A stretch of DNA of 64,000 nucleotides from DATLZU01 sp035573855 (GTDB lineage Bacteria > Nitrospirota > Nitrospiria > Nitrospirales > Nitrospiraceae). A program made the translations under genes and the position numbers. Within the stretch, counting starts at the first letter, position 1, and every line of letters begins with the position of its first letter. The stretch spans positions 248,001 to 312,000 of the forward strand of contig DATLZU010000021.1 of NCBI GenBank assembly GCA_035573855.1, given 5' to 3'. Below, piece after piece: positions 1 to 7,453 of the stretch. Under the pieces are notes generated by a model. It searched no databases. It was not told the DNA's origin and saw only the letters and a list, made by a program, of their open reading frames with translations.

Positions 1-66
1 TTATCTGACATCGAGCATATGGCGTTCAGTCTATTGCCCCTCCTTCAATCGGTCGGAGGCCGGGAA

Positions 67-825
67 ATGGTCGCGACAAGCGAGCAATTGGCTTCCTTGC
101 AGGAAGGAATCGACCGTATTACCGCCGCGGTCCGGGATTTGACGGCGGGTCACGATGTCGCTGCGCACGTTGCGCCGCCAGACTCTCAAATCCCTGTGGG
201 AACCGACATGAACCTCAGCGGGCCGGTCTCTCCAGAAATGGGGGAGCAAGAACCGTCGCAACCCGATGCTGAATTACAGCGGCCGAGAGGTTCTGCTCCG
301 ATCCTGGATGTCCTGCGCGACTGGCGTGATGCGAGACCGCGATCCATCGGACTCACGCGGGACGTGTTGGATACGGTCATCCGATTGGCTGAACAAGAGA
401 TGGAAGATGCAACCGGGACGGTCGATGCTCGGACCATTGAACGAATCTTGCGGAAACTTGAGGGAATGGATGAACAGTTTTTCGCGGAGGTCCAGAAACG
501 TGTCCCGTTGATCATACGCGCGGTGTCTGCTTTGCGGGCAAGATGTGCGGAGACGGCGATTTCCAGCGAGAGTCTTGAACCGATCGTTGCGGAGGTGGAG
601 TGTCTTTATGAAGCGGCCAGGAAGGTCAATGCCTCCGCCATTATGCTTTTTTTGCAAGGACTGGGAACCTTTTTGACAGTGGCGGCCCATCGGAAGGTGA
701 CGCTAGCCCTGCAACGGCTCGAAGCCGTTGAAGCCCGGCTTCACGCGCTGATTCCCATGGCCCAGCAATGGGTCGATGTCGGACGCATCGAGCGAGCGTC
801 GATCGGTGAAATCCTTCCAGCCTGA
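67..825 (+). CDS. Hypothetical helical protein
   Basis: I do not recognise this 252-residue protein. An in-frame ATG exists at 19, but GGAGG at 55-59 sits seven bases before the ATG at 67, so the later start is preferred. Residues 1-90 are polar and rich in Pro/Gln/Glu, probably disordered. The rest is predicted helical with heptad-like Leu/Ile/Ala spacing, including a stretch of about 20 hydrophobic residues near codons 190-210 (MLFLQGLGTFLTVAAH) that could be a membrane helix or a buried helix. It ends shortly after that region with IGEILPA. No catalytic motif is visible. It stands alone, followed by about 335 bases without a convincing gene. Confidence 0.6.
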   Translation: MVATSEQLASLQEGIDRITAAVRDLTAGHDVAAHVAPPDSQIPVGTDMNLSGPVSPEMGEQEPSQPDAELQRPRGSAPILDVLRDWRDARPRSIGLTRDVLDTVIRLAEQEMEDATGTVDARTIERILRKLEGMDEQFFAEVQKRVPLIIRAVSALRARCAETAISSESLEPIVAEVECLYEAARKVNASAIMLFLQGLGTFLTVAAHRKVTLALQRLEAVEARLHALIPMAQQWVDVGRIERASIGEILPA

Positions 826-1160
826 TTCCCCACCGATGAAATAGGTCGTCCAGCCTCCAATTCCCGTAACGATTTACCTGAGCGACTCGCCGAGTCCGTT
901 GAAATCTCGATGGATCCGTCGCCCAAAATGTGGGCAGTTCGCGCACAACATCGACCAGACGGCGGAAGCTCTCTCCATCCACACCCTTGGCCACCACCAG
1001 TCCACAAAAGGTGTGGATTGGCGACCTGTTGCCGATACCGGAATGAGCGGAAGCCCCGTCATGTGCCAAGCGCAAGGGACCCGCGCTATAATTCGGCGCC
1101 GCCGCGCGCTGGGAAAGGCGCTGCACTGGGCGGCGTGCAGCTGGGGTGCTGTCGACGACG
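826..1160. other. Intergenic stretch without a convincing gene
   Basis: Open frames exist on both strands, but none has a ribosome binding site plus a protein-like composition. A minus-strand frame over 830-1183 contains a short plausible stretch (VVAKGVDGESFRRLVDVV) that might be a gene remnant. The sequence just before the next gene contains TATAAT at about 1086-1091, which could serve as a -10 box, though no good -35 was identified. Confidence 0.35.
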
Positions 1161-1682
1161 ATGCCGAAGTTAGTGACCATCAAGCGATTGGAAGGGAGCG
1201 TCGAGAAAGCCAGAGATTATGTTAAGACGCATATTCTCTTTCCGTCCGGCCTTCTGGGGTTGATCTTCATGGTCGCCGGAACCGCGGCCTTGGGTTACCA
1301 GTTGCTTGCGATGGAGAGCTATAGTTGGGCGACGTTCGTGCAAAGCACGGGGTTGCTGGTATTGGGAGCTGTGTTGGGTTGGGGGCAAACGAAATATCAT
1401 CAATACCTCTTGCGCGAGCATCCGGATGTGTTTGCGTCTCGAATGAAGACTTTCCTGCGAGCTCCTCGCGGCCGCGCGAAAAGAGAGCCGGCCCTGTCGC
1501 CGCTCATTCATCGGGGGCGCGAATTCGTTCCGTTGGCTTACCTGGCCGGGATGCTCGTCTTGCTCGCGGCTTCGACCGTGAGTGCCATGCTCGGAGATGT
1601 GTACTACCTGGCGGCGTATCTCATGCCTTGGGCGGGATTTTTCTGGGCCAAGCTGTTCTTTTGGCGGGGTGTGATCCGATAG
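1161..1682 (+). CDS. Four-helix integral membrane protein, unknown function
   Basis: A 173-residue protein with four hydrophobic segments at roughly residues 26-50, 56-75, 121-143 and 146-168. A basic loop of about 45 residues (about 77-120, with GRAKREP) lies between helices 2 and 3, which by the positive-inside rule is probably cytoplasmic. An upstream in-frame GTG at 1146 would add five residues; the ATG at 1161 is preferred although no strong ribosome binding site is visible for either. The gene converges on lpxD with only 24 bases between the stop codons. No family was recognised. Confidence 0.65.
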   Translation: MPKLVTIKRLEGSVEKARDYVKTHILFPSGLLGLIFMVAGTAALGYQLLAMESYSWATFVQSTGLLVLGAVLGWGQTKYHQYLLREHPDVFASRMKTFLRAPRGRAKREPALSPLIHRGREFVPLAYLAGMLVLLAASTVSAMLGDVYYLAAYLMPWAGFFWAKLFFWRGVIR

Positions 1683-1706
1683 AGGGCAGGCGACGGTGCC
1701 CACCGC

Positions 1707-2780
1707 TCAGGGGCGCCGTTGGTTCTTTTTCGTCCGCGCTCTCGCTTCCAGAAGTCGAATCCGTTCCTCCAGTTCGCGCACTTTCTGGCGTAACTCGGGC
1801 AATCGGGGGATAATGGCCTGAGCCTTGATGAAGGTCTCGTGCGGCATAGCCGGGGCTCCGGACACGATCTGATTCGGTTCCAGGTTGCGCGTGACTCCGG
1901 CACGGGCCGCGATCATGACGTGGTCGCCGATGCGGATGTGGTCGGCCAATCCGGCCTGCCCGCCGACCATCACGTGACGTCCCAGCGACGTGCTACCAGC
2001 GATGCCGACTTGGGCCACCAGGATGGTATCTTCCCCTATTGTTACGTTATGGGCGATCTGGACGAGGTTGTCAACCTTGGTCCCTCGCTTAATCACGGTC
2101 TGGCCGAACGTAGCCCGGTCCACGGTGACGTTGGCGCCAAGTTCGACATCGTCCTCAATGATCACCCCGCCCAGTTGCGGGATCTTATGATGGCGACCTT
2201 GATGCTGCACATAGCCGAACCCGTCGCTTCCGATCACCGTCCCGCTGTGGATAATCACGCGGGCTCCGATGGCGCAGCGTTCTCGGACGACGACATTGGG
2301 GTAAAGCACGGAGTCGTCACCGATGGTTGAATCCTCGCCGACGAACACGCCTGGAAAGAGCGTCACCCGGGCGCCGATCCGCACGCGATCGCCCAACGTT
2401 ACGAATGGCCAAATGGAGACATCGGGTCCGATCAGCACGTCGGCTCCTCGAACAAGATTGCTTGCGATGCCGCGCGGCCTGTACGGCTCGGTAAAAAACT
2501 GCTGCGCGACGCAAGCAAAGCTGTACGAAGGGTTGGCTACGACAAGTTGGGGGGCAGTCAATTGCGCGATTTTGCGTCCAACGATGAACGCCCCGGCTTT
2601 CGATGCCAGGGCCGCCTTCACGAAGCGGTCGGAGGCCACAAAGGTCAAGTCCTGCGGTCCGGCCTCCTCAAGACTGGAAATGCCGGAGACCGTCGCGTCG
2701 TCTGGGCCGAACAGCTCTCCGCGGACGAGGTCGCGGATGCGCGAGAGCGGAATAGGCGAACTAGACGACGGGGCCGGCAT
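1707..2780 (-). CDS. lpxD: UDP-3-O-acylglucosamine N-acyltransferase LpxD
   Basis: LpxD transfers a 3-hydroxyacyl chain from acyl-ACP to the 2-amino group of UDP-3-O-acylglucosamine, the third step of lipid A synthesis, in the cytoplasm. The 357-residue protein has the expected build: an N-terminal uridine-binding domain (about 1-100, with LTFV near 45) and a left-handed beta helix of hexapeptide repeats (about 108-315, IG-x4 rhythm). It carries the family signature GSDGFGY at 184-190 and the catalytic histidine in QIAHNV (His244). A short helical tail follows. It is the last gene of a minus-strand lptF-lptG-fabF-acp-lpxD run, five bases after the acyl carrier protein gene, which is a plausible source of its acyl donor. 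Confidence 0.95.
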   Translation of the reverse strand: MPAPSSSSPIPLSRIRDLVRGELFGPDDATVSGISSLEEAGPQDLTFVASDRFVKAALASKAGAFIVGRKIAQLTAPQLVVANPSYSFACVAQQFFTEPYRPRGIASNLVRGADVLIGPDVSIWPFVTLGDRVRIGARVTLFPGVFVGEDSTIGDDSVLYPNVVVRERCAIGARVIIHSGTVIGSDGFGYVQHQGRHHKIPQLGGVIIEDDVELGANVTVDRATFGQTVIKRGTKVDNLVQIAHNVTIGEDTILVAQVGIAGSTSLGRHVMVGGQAGLADHIRIGDHVMIAARAGVTRNLEPNQIVSGAPAMPHETFIKAQAIIPRLPELRQKVRELEERIRLLEARARTKKNQRRP

Positions 2781-2785
2781 GGAGG

Positions 2786-3091
2786 TTATTTCCTGGTGCG
2801 GCTGCGCTTGACCGAAGCCTTGACCGCCTGCTTCGCCGAGGCCGCCGGCTTCAACCGGCGTTCCACGTAGCCGATGACATCCCCTACGGTGGCTAACCCT
2901 TGCAGGTCTTGATCAGGAATTTGTAGATCAAACGCCTCCTCAATCTTGAACAGCAGCTCGATCGTGGCCATGGAATCCAACCCCAGGTCGTCGCGGAGAC
3001 TGTAGTCCATGCCGATCGATCGTTTGTCCCGTTTCAGATATTCGGCTAGTGCTGTCAAAATGCGATCGGCGATCGCCGAATCAGCTGTCAT
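2786..3091 (-). CDS. Acyl carrier protein with basic C-terminal tail
   Basis: A 101-residue acyl carrier protein. The phosphopantetheine attachment site is Ser40 in DLGLDSMATIEL, followed by the usual acidic helix II (ELLFKIEEAF) and the IPDQDL segment. Standard ACPs are about 78 residues and strongly acidic; this one carries an extra tail of about 20 residues from residue 81, dominated by Lys, Arg and Ala (SVKRSRTRK at the end). It lies between a ketosynthase gene and lpxD, so a specialised role in making or delivering the lipid A acyl chain is plausible; this is inference. The ATG at 3091 is preferred over an upstream start at 3142 because the ACP fold begins just after it. Confidence 0.9.
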   Translation of the reverse strand: MTADSAIADRILTALAEYLKRDKRSIGMDYSLRDDLGLDSMATIELLFKIEEAFDLQIPDQDLQGLATVGDVIGYVERRLKPAASAKQAVKASVKRSRTRK

Positions 3092-3157
3092 GGTCACTCC
3101 GATTGCTCGTGCGCATTGCGCGTGCCGGCGTTGAACGGCCAACGCCGTCTCCTGAAT

Positions 3158-4414
3158 TCAGCGGGAAAGTTTCTTCAACACGACGGCCGCGTTGTTGCTG
3201 CCGAAACCGAAGGCGTTCATGAGAGCCACGCGAATCGGCCGTTCTTGAACCGATTTGGAAATGCCGGGAAGGGCGCAGGCCGGGTCCGGGTCGTCATAGT
3301 TGACGGTCGGATGGATCTGCCCGGTTTCAATCGCAAGGGCTGAAACGATCGTGCCGATGGCTCCGGCGGCGCCCAGGGTGTGGCCGATCAGCGATTTGGT
3401 CGCGTTAATGAGGAGCCGGTTCGCCCGGGACTTGAACACATCTTTGATGGCTTTGATCTCCACTGCGTCGCCGATCGGTGTCGCCGTCGCGTGCGCATTG
3501 ACGTAGTCCACCTGGGACGGCGCGATTCCCGCGTCTTTCAACGCCAACCGGATCGTCGCCGCGACTTCCGTTCCATCCTCCCGGGGGATCACCATGTGAT
3601 AGGCTTCGCTGGTCGCAGCGTAACCGGCCACCTCGGCGTACATACGTGCCTTACGCCGCCTGGCGTGGCTCAGCGATTCCAGGACCAACGCGCCTGCGCC
3701 TTCGCCCATCACGAACCCATCCCGATTTCGGTCGAAGGGGCGGGATGCGCTGGCCGGCCGGTCGTTGAAGCGCGTGGAGAGCGCGCGCAAAGAACAGAAG
3801 CCGGCGAAAACTAGGGGGGTGATACTGGCGTCGGCGCCCACGGCGATCACCACGTCGGCTTGGCCGTTCCGGATGCAATTCAACGCTTGACCGACGGCGT
3901 GCGCACTCGAGGAGCAGGCAGTGGAGATCGTGAGGTTCGGTCCCTTGGCGCCGAATTGCATGGCCACGATGCCGGAAGCCGAATTCAAGGTGATGACGGG
4001 GATGAAATTGGGGTGGACGCGATGGGGCTTCCGTTGCTGGTAGAGCTGGGTGATCTCGCGCTCGCCCATCACCATGCCGCCCATCCCAGCTCCGACGATG
4101 ACACCGACGCGGTGCGGGCGTTCCATCTCCAACCGCAGTCCGGAGTCCGCCACCGCCTCTTTCGCAGCCACCAACGCGAATTGCGCGTACCGATCCACGC
4201 GTTCGGCTTGGGCGGGAGCGAGGAATTGCGCCGGATCGAAATGGAGCACCCGGCCTGCCACCCGCGAGCGGTATCCTTCGATGGGAAACGGATCGAACGA
4301 CTCGATGGCGGACACGCCCGAGCGGCCCTCCAGCGCGGACTTCCAAAACTGCCCGATGCCGATTCCGATCGGGGACACGACGCCGAGGCCTGTAATCACA
4401 ACACGTTGAGCCAT
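3158..4414 (-). CDS. fabF: Beta-ketoacyl-ACP synthase II (FabF-type)
   Basis: Condensing enzyme of fatty acid synthesis, extending acyl-ACP with malonyl-ACP. The 418-residue length is typical of KAS II. The nucleophile Cys167 lies in STACSSSAHAVG, the two histidines in NAHATATPIGD (His308) and KSLIGHTLGAAG (His345), and the supporting lysine is Lys340. The usual HGTSTPLGD motif reads HATATPIGD here, a mild divergence seen in accessory KAS enzymes. It lies 66 bases upstream of the ACP gene in a lipid A / LPS export operon rather than in a fab cluster, so it may be a dedicated synthase for this ACP. Whether a housekeeping FabF exists elsewhere cannot be seen. Confidence 0.92.
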   Translation of the reverse strand: MAQRVVITGLGVVSPIGIGIGQFWKSALEGRSGVSAIESFDPFPIEGYRSRVAGRVLHFDPAQFLAPAQAERVDRYAQFALVAAKEAVADSGLRLEMERPHRVGVIVGAGMGGMVMGEREITQLYQQRKPHRVHPNFIPVITLNSASGIVAMQFGAKGPNLTISTACSSSAHAVGQALNCIRNGQADVVIAVGADASITPLVFAGFCSLRALSTRFNDRPASASRPFDRNRDGFVMGEGAGALVLESLSHARRRKARMYAEVAGYAATSEAYHMVIPREDGTEVAATIRLALKDAGIAPSQVDYVNAHATATPIGDAVEIKAIKDVFKSRANRLLINATKSLIGHTLGAAGAIGTIVSALAIETGQIHPTVNYDDPDPACALPGISKSVQERPIRVALMNAFGFGSNNAAVVLKKLSR

Positions 4415-4517
4415 ACGTTCTGATCACCTTTTACCGGAAGGGCGAGGAGCAGTCAACTTCCCTTTGCCGGATCGATCGAAGGAAATGAAACAGCTCCAAC
4501 CTCATCGACGGAGTGGT

Positions 4518-5609
4518 TCAGTAGCGGACTCTCAGCAGCAAGTAAAGACCGAAAGAAAGGAAAACCAGGTTGGTGATCCAACCGGCCATGATGGGAGCCA
4601 GCACGCCGCTTCGGCCCAGGGCGATCGCGATGGAGTGTGTGGACCAATAGAAGAAGCCGATCACCAGCGCCTGTCCGATCCCGATCGCCATGCTGCCGCC
4701 GCGGCTACCGCTGCGGCGCAGGCTCAAGGCCAGCCCGACAATCACCATGATGACGGTTACAAAAGGGAAGGCGAGACGGCCGTGGTAATCGGTGAGAAAC
4801 CGCGCGAAACTGTATCCGTCCTTGCTCAACCGATCGATATACGCGCGGAGGTCCCGAAAGGTCATCATGTCGGATTCAACCGAGAGCCACGTGCTGAAAT
4901 CTTCCGGAATCTGCGAAAGCCCGATAGGCTCGCGCTCGAACTCCGTCGTCCGGATCGTTCCGTCTGGGAGGATTGTCCGGTGACTGCCGCTGTACAGGAT
5001 CCATCCGCTGGATGTGTAGCGGGCTTCCCTGGCTTCGGTAATCTCTGCCACTTGAAAGCTGGGGCTGAGGTGGTACAGCCGGAGTCCTCGAAGGACTGCT
5101 CCACCCGGTTCGACCAGCTCGAAATTCATCAACGTCCGAGTACCGATTCTGACCCACGGTTGGGGTGCCTTCAGCGACATGGACGGCGATTTCTTTTCGA
5201 TGTTGACGGTTTTTACATATTCGGCCCGTGCGTTCGCCAGCGGGATGACGGTGGCACTGAAGGCCAGTAGGACAAGTCCGACAAGCACGGCGAAAAAAAG
5301 AAAGGGTGAAGCGACCCGGAAGAGGCTGATCCCTGCGCTGCGCATCGCGGTAATCTCGTGGTTGCGCGACAGGATGCCTAAGGTCAGGAGTGTCGCCATC
5401 AGAACGGCTAGCGGAGCAATCTGGAATGAAATGCCGGGAGTTCTGAGTACAAAAAATGCTGCAATATAGACGGCTTCTGCATCATATCGAAGAAAGCGCC
5501 GCAACTTTTCAAAAAAATCAACGACTAGGTAGATCGTCATTAGTCCGGCGAAACACATGGCGAAGATTTTGGCATATTCGCGGAGCAGATATCGAAACAG
5601 AATGCCCAT
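4518..5609 (-). CDS. lptG: LPS export permease LptG
   Basis: Inner-membrane half of the LptB2FG ABC exporter, which extracts LPS from the inner membrane and passes it to the periplasmic LptC-LptA bridge. The 363-residue protein starts MGILFRYLLREY, has three N-terminal membrane helices (about 13-110), a large periplasmic beta-jellyroll domain (about 120-265) and three C-terminal helices ending at LLLRVRY. This is the YjgP/YjgQ architecture. The start is four bases after the stop of the preceding paralogous permease gene, so the two are probably co-translated. LptG rather than LptF is assigned by position and by the better match of the N terminus; the two are paralogues and the names could be swapped. 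Confidence 0.88.
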   Translation of the reverse strand: MGILFRYLLREYAKIFAMCFAGLMTIYLVVDFFEKLRRFLRYDAEAVYIAAFFVLRTPGISFQIAPLAVLMATLLTLGILSRNHEITAMRSAGISLFRVASPFLFFAVLVGLVLLAFSATVIPLANARAEYVKTVNIEKKSPSMSLKAPQPWVRIGTRTLMNFELVEPGGAVLRGLRLYHLSPSFQVAEITEAREARYTSSGWILYSGSHRTILPDGTIRTTEFEREPIGLSQIPEDFSTWLSVESDMMTFRDLRAYIDRLSKDGYSFARFLTDYHGRLAFPFVTVIMVIVGLALSLRRSGSRGGSMAIGIGQALVIGFFYWSTHSIAIALGRSGVLAPIMAGWITNLVFLSFGLYLLLRVRY

Positions 5610-5613
5610 TTCG

Positions 5614-6702
5614 CTACCGCCGGTTCATCCGATAGAACGCCGCCGCGGTCACGACGAGAAACACGCCGTTCGGCAGCCAGGCGCCTGCGAACGGAGGAAG
5701 CACGAGGGTCGTGACCAGAAACTCGCACAGGATGTTCAGCACATAGTAGACGATAATGACCATAACGCCGACGGCGAAGCCGCCGATTCGTCCCGATCGT
5801 TTGGAGACGATGCCAATCGGAATTCCCAGGATACAAAACACGAGCGACGCGGTCGGAAAGGCCAAGTCCTTGTAATATTCGGTCAGGCGGCGCAGGGCGC
5901 CGGGGTCGGTCCAGTTCGATTGCTCCAATTGCGCCAGCGTCGATTCCAGCGAGGGACGGTCTTCAGCCGGCACATAGAAATGAGCGAGGCTGAGCTTCAA
6001 GTCGTAAGTGGAGAAGGACACTTGTCGATACTCGTCGCGCGAGTCTGGACTGCTATGGATGACTCCGTCCAACAGCCGAAGCGCAACCTGGTTCGTGCGC
6101 CTGTCTGTCAAGACCACATACTCGCGGGCGACAATAATGCGCGGCTCGTCCGGGTTCCGAGAGTCGGCGACGAAAATGCCCGATCGGGCTCCATCGGCAT
6201 CTTTCTCCGGGACGAAGATCATCATGCCCGGAAGTGGCTCGTTAAATACGCCTCGATCTAGAGCCAAGATCAATTGGTCTCGGAGTAGATTGAGCGCCAC
6301 CTTCTTCAGATTGACGCTGGTCCAGGGCTGCCCCCACTGGGCAAGGGTGAGGGTCAGCCCGCAGACTAGGACCGCGAACAAGAACACTGATCTGGAAAGC
6401 CGCAACAGGCTCAGACCTGCAGCCCGCATGGCGATCAGTTCCTTGTCGTAGGAAAGTCGTCCGAACGCCGTAATCGACGCGATGATACCCGCGATGGGCA
6501 GCGTGAGGACCAGGAACGAGGGCAACAAGTGAGCGAAAACCTTGAGCACCGCGAAAAAGCCGACCCCTTTGGACACAAGTAGTTCCACCAGCCGCAGCAG
6601 CTCCCGTGTTAGCATAACGAAACAGAGGGTGCCCAGGCTGGTGAAAAACGGCGGGACGAGTTCCAGGAAGATATAGCGATCCAGGATGGTGCGTAACAAC
6701 AC
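5614..6702 (-). CDS. lptF: LPS export permease LptF
   Basis: Partner permease of LptG in the LptB2FG LPS exporter. The family usually begins with an ILDRYIF-like sequence. Here that motif follows a GTG at 6702, which has GGGAG ten bases upstream, so GTG 6702 is chosen over an ATG at 6777 that would add 25 unrelated residues. The resulting 362-residue protein shows three N-terminal helices, a periplasmic domain with the typical RIIVAREYVVL beta pattern, and three C-terminal helices ending at FYRMNRR. It is the first gene of the minus-strand lptF-lptG-fabF-acp-lpxD run. The gene for the ATPase LptB is not in this window. Confidence 0.87.
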   Translation of the reverse strand: MLLRTILDRYIFLELVPPFFTSLGTLCFVMLTRELLRLVELLVSKGVGFFAVLKVFAHLLPSFLVLTLPIAGIIASITAFGRLSYDKELIAMRAAGLSLLRLSRSVFLFAVLVCGLTLTLAQWGQPWTSVNLKKVALNLLRDQLILALDRGVFNEPLPGMMIFVPEKDADGARSGIFVADSRNPDEPRIIVAREYVVLTDRRTNQVALRLLDGVIHSSPDSRDEYRQVSFSTYDLKLSLAHFYVPAEDRPSLESTLAQLEQSNWTDPGALRRLTEYYKDLAFPTASLVFCILGIPIGIVSKRSGRIGGFAVGVMVIIVYYVLNILCEFLVTTLVLPPFAGAWLPNGVFLVVTAAAFYRMNRR

Positions 6703-7061
6703 GGAACTGACGCTCCCGTACGCGGCGTGCAAGAAAATCCCAACAAGAATAAGGGACTGCGCAGACATTGTAAACACGTCGATGCCGACGGGCCCTGTTC
6801 CTGTACGGAGTTTTCTGCAGAAACGGCCAAAGAACTGCTTGACAAGTCCGGGAGTGCTATGTTACATGCCAGCCCGAATTTTGCCCTGGGCAAATGTCTC
6901 ACATCACCGGAACAACCCCCCGTACGAAGTTTGTTGCTCAGCTCGGTCATTTTTGTCCCATGACGTTTCTGTTCGCACGCGTTTATCCGCGCCGCTCGTG
7001 GGCTCAGCGACTCGACGTCGGGAAGCGGTAGTCGGGAAGCTGTAGAGGAAAGGAGGGTTCT

Positions 7062-7265
7062 GTGAAAACGAAAGGGACGGTTAAGTGGTTCAACGATCGA
7101 AAGGGGTTTGGCTTTATTCGGTTGGAAAGCGGGGAAGATGTGTTTGTGCACTATTCTGCCCTTCAAGGTGAGGGCTTTAAGACTCTCAAGGAAGGTGAAA
7201 ACGTCGAGTTCGACATTGTGCAGGGAGCTAAAGGGCCTCAGGCGGCCAATGTGATGAAAACCTGA
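7062..7265 (+). CDS. Cold-shock-domain protein (CspA family)
   Basis: A 67-residue single-domain OB-fold protein that binds single-stranded RNA and DNA and keeps mRNA unstructured. Both nucleic-acid-binding motifs are present: RNP1 as KGFGFI (about 15-20) and RNP2 as VFVHYSAL (about 27-34). It begins with GTG, with a strong AAAGGAGGG just upstream (about 7048-7056). It is followed by an intrinsic terminator, so it is monocistronic. The upstream region of about 280 bases is long for such a small gene; long leaders are usual for cold-shock genes, but no specific leader structure was demonstrated. Confidence 0.95.
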   Translation: MKTKGTVKWFNDRKGFGFIRLESGEDVFVHYSALQGEGFKTLKEGENVEFDIVQGAKGPQAANVMKT

Positions 7266-7304
7266 CCTTTTCTTTCTGGTTCTTGCCCATTCTCATCGGA
7301 GAGG

Positions 7305-7333
7305 AGACCCCGCTCACCTGGGTGGGGTCTTTC
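7305..7333 (+). terminator. Intrinsic terminator after the cold-shock gene
   Basis: AGACCCC at 7305-7311 is the exact reverse complement of GGGGTCT at 7324-7330, with a 12-base loop, and the 3' arm runs into TTCCC. The U-tract is short, but the position 40 bases after the stop codon fits a rho-independent terminator. Confidence 0.7.
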
Positions 7334-7405
7334 CCGTTGGCACCGCGAGTTGAGGAAAGGGGGATGCGTGTACCCCTGGCGTTCGACCATCCTTAGCCCG
7401 TTTTC

Positions 7406-7434
7406 TTGACAAAACCCCTTGAAACTGCTAGCGT
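7406..7434 (+). promoter_or_regulatory. Candidate sigma-70 promoter for the TPR gene
   Basis: TTGACA at 7406-7411 is followed after 17 bases by TAGCGT at 7429-7434. The -35 is perfect and the -10 is weak (3 of 6). It lies about 20 bases before the TPR gene start, giving a very short leader. Confidence 0.45.
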
Positions 7435-7453
7435 TTGCGTATCGTGGAGGTTC

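Noticed and set aside
7332..7360. Possible sigma-54 promoter (TGGCAC followed by TTGA) before the TPR gene
   Set aside because: The second element lacks the GC and the spacing is off by one.
7398..7440. A start at 7406 (MTKPLETASVC) for the TPR protein
   Set aside because: It overlaps a good -35 promoter box (TTGACA 7406-7411), and GGAGG lies only before 7454/7457.
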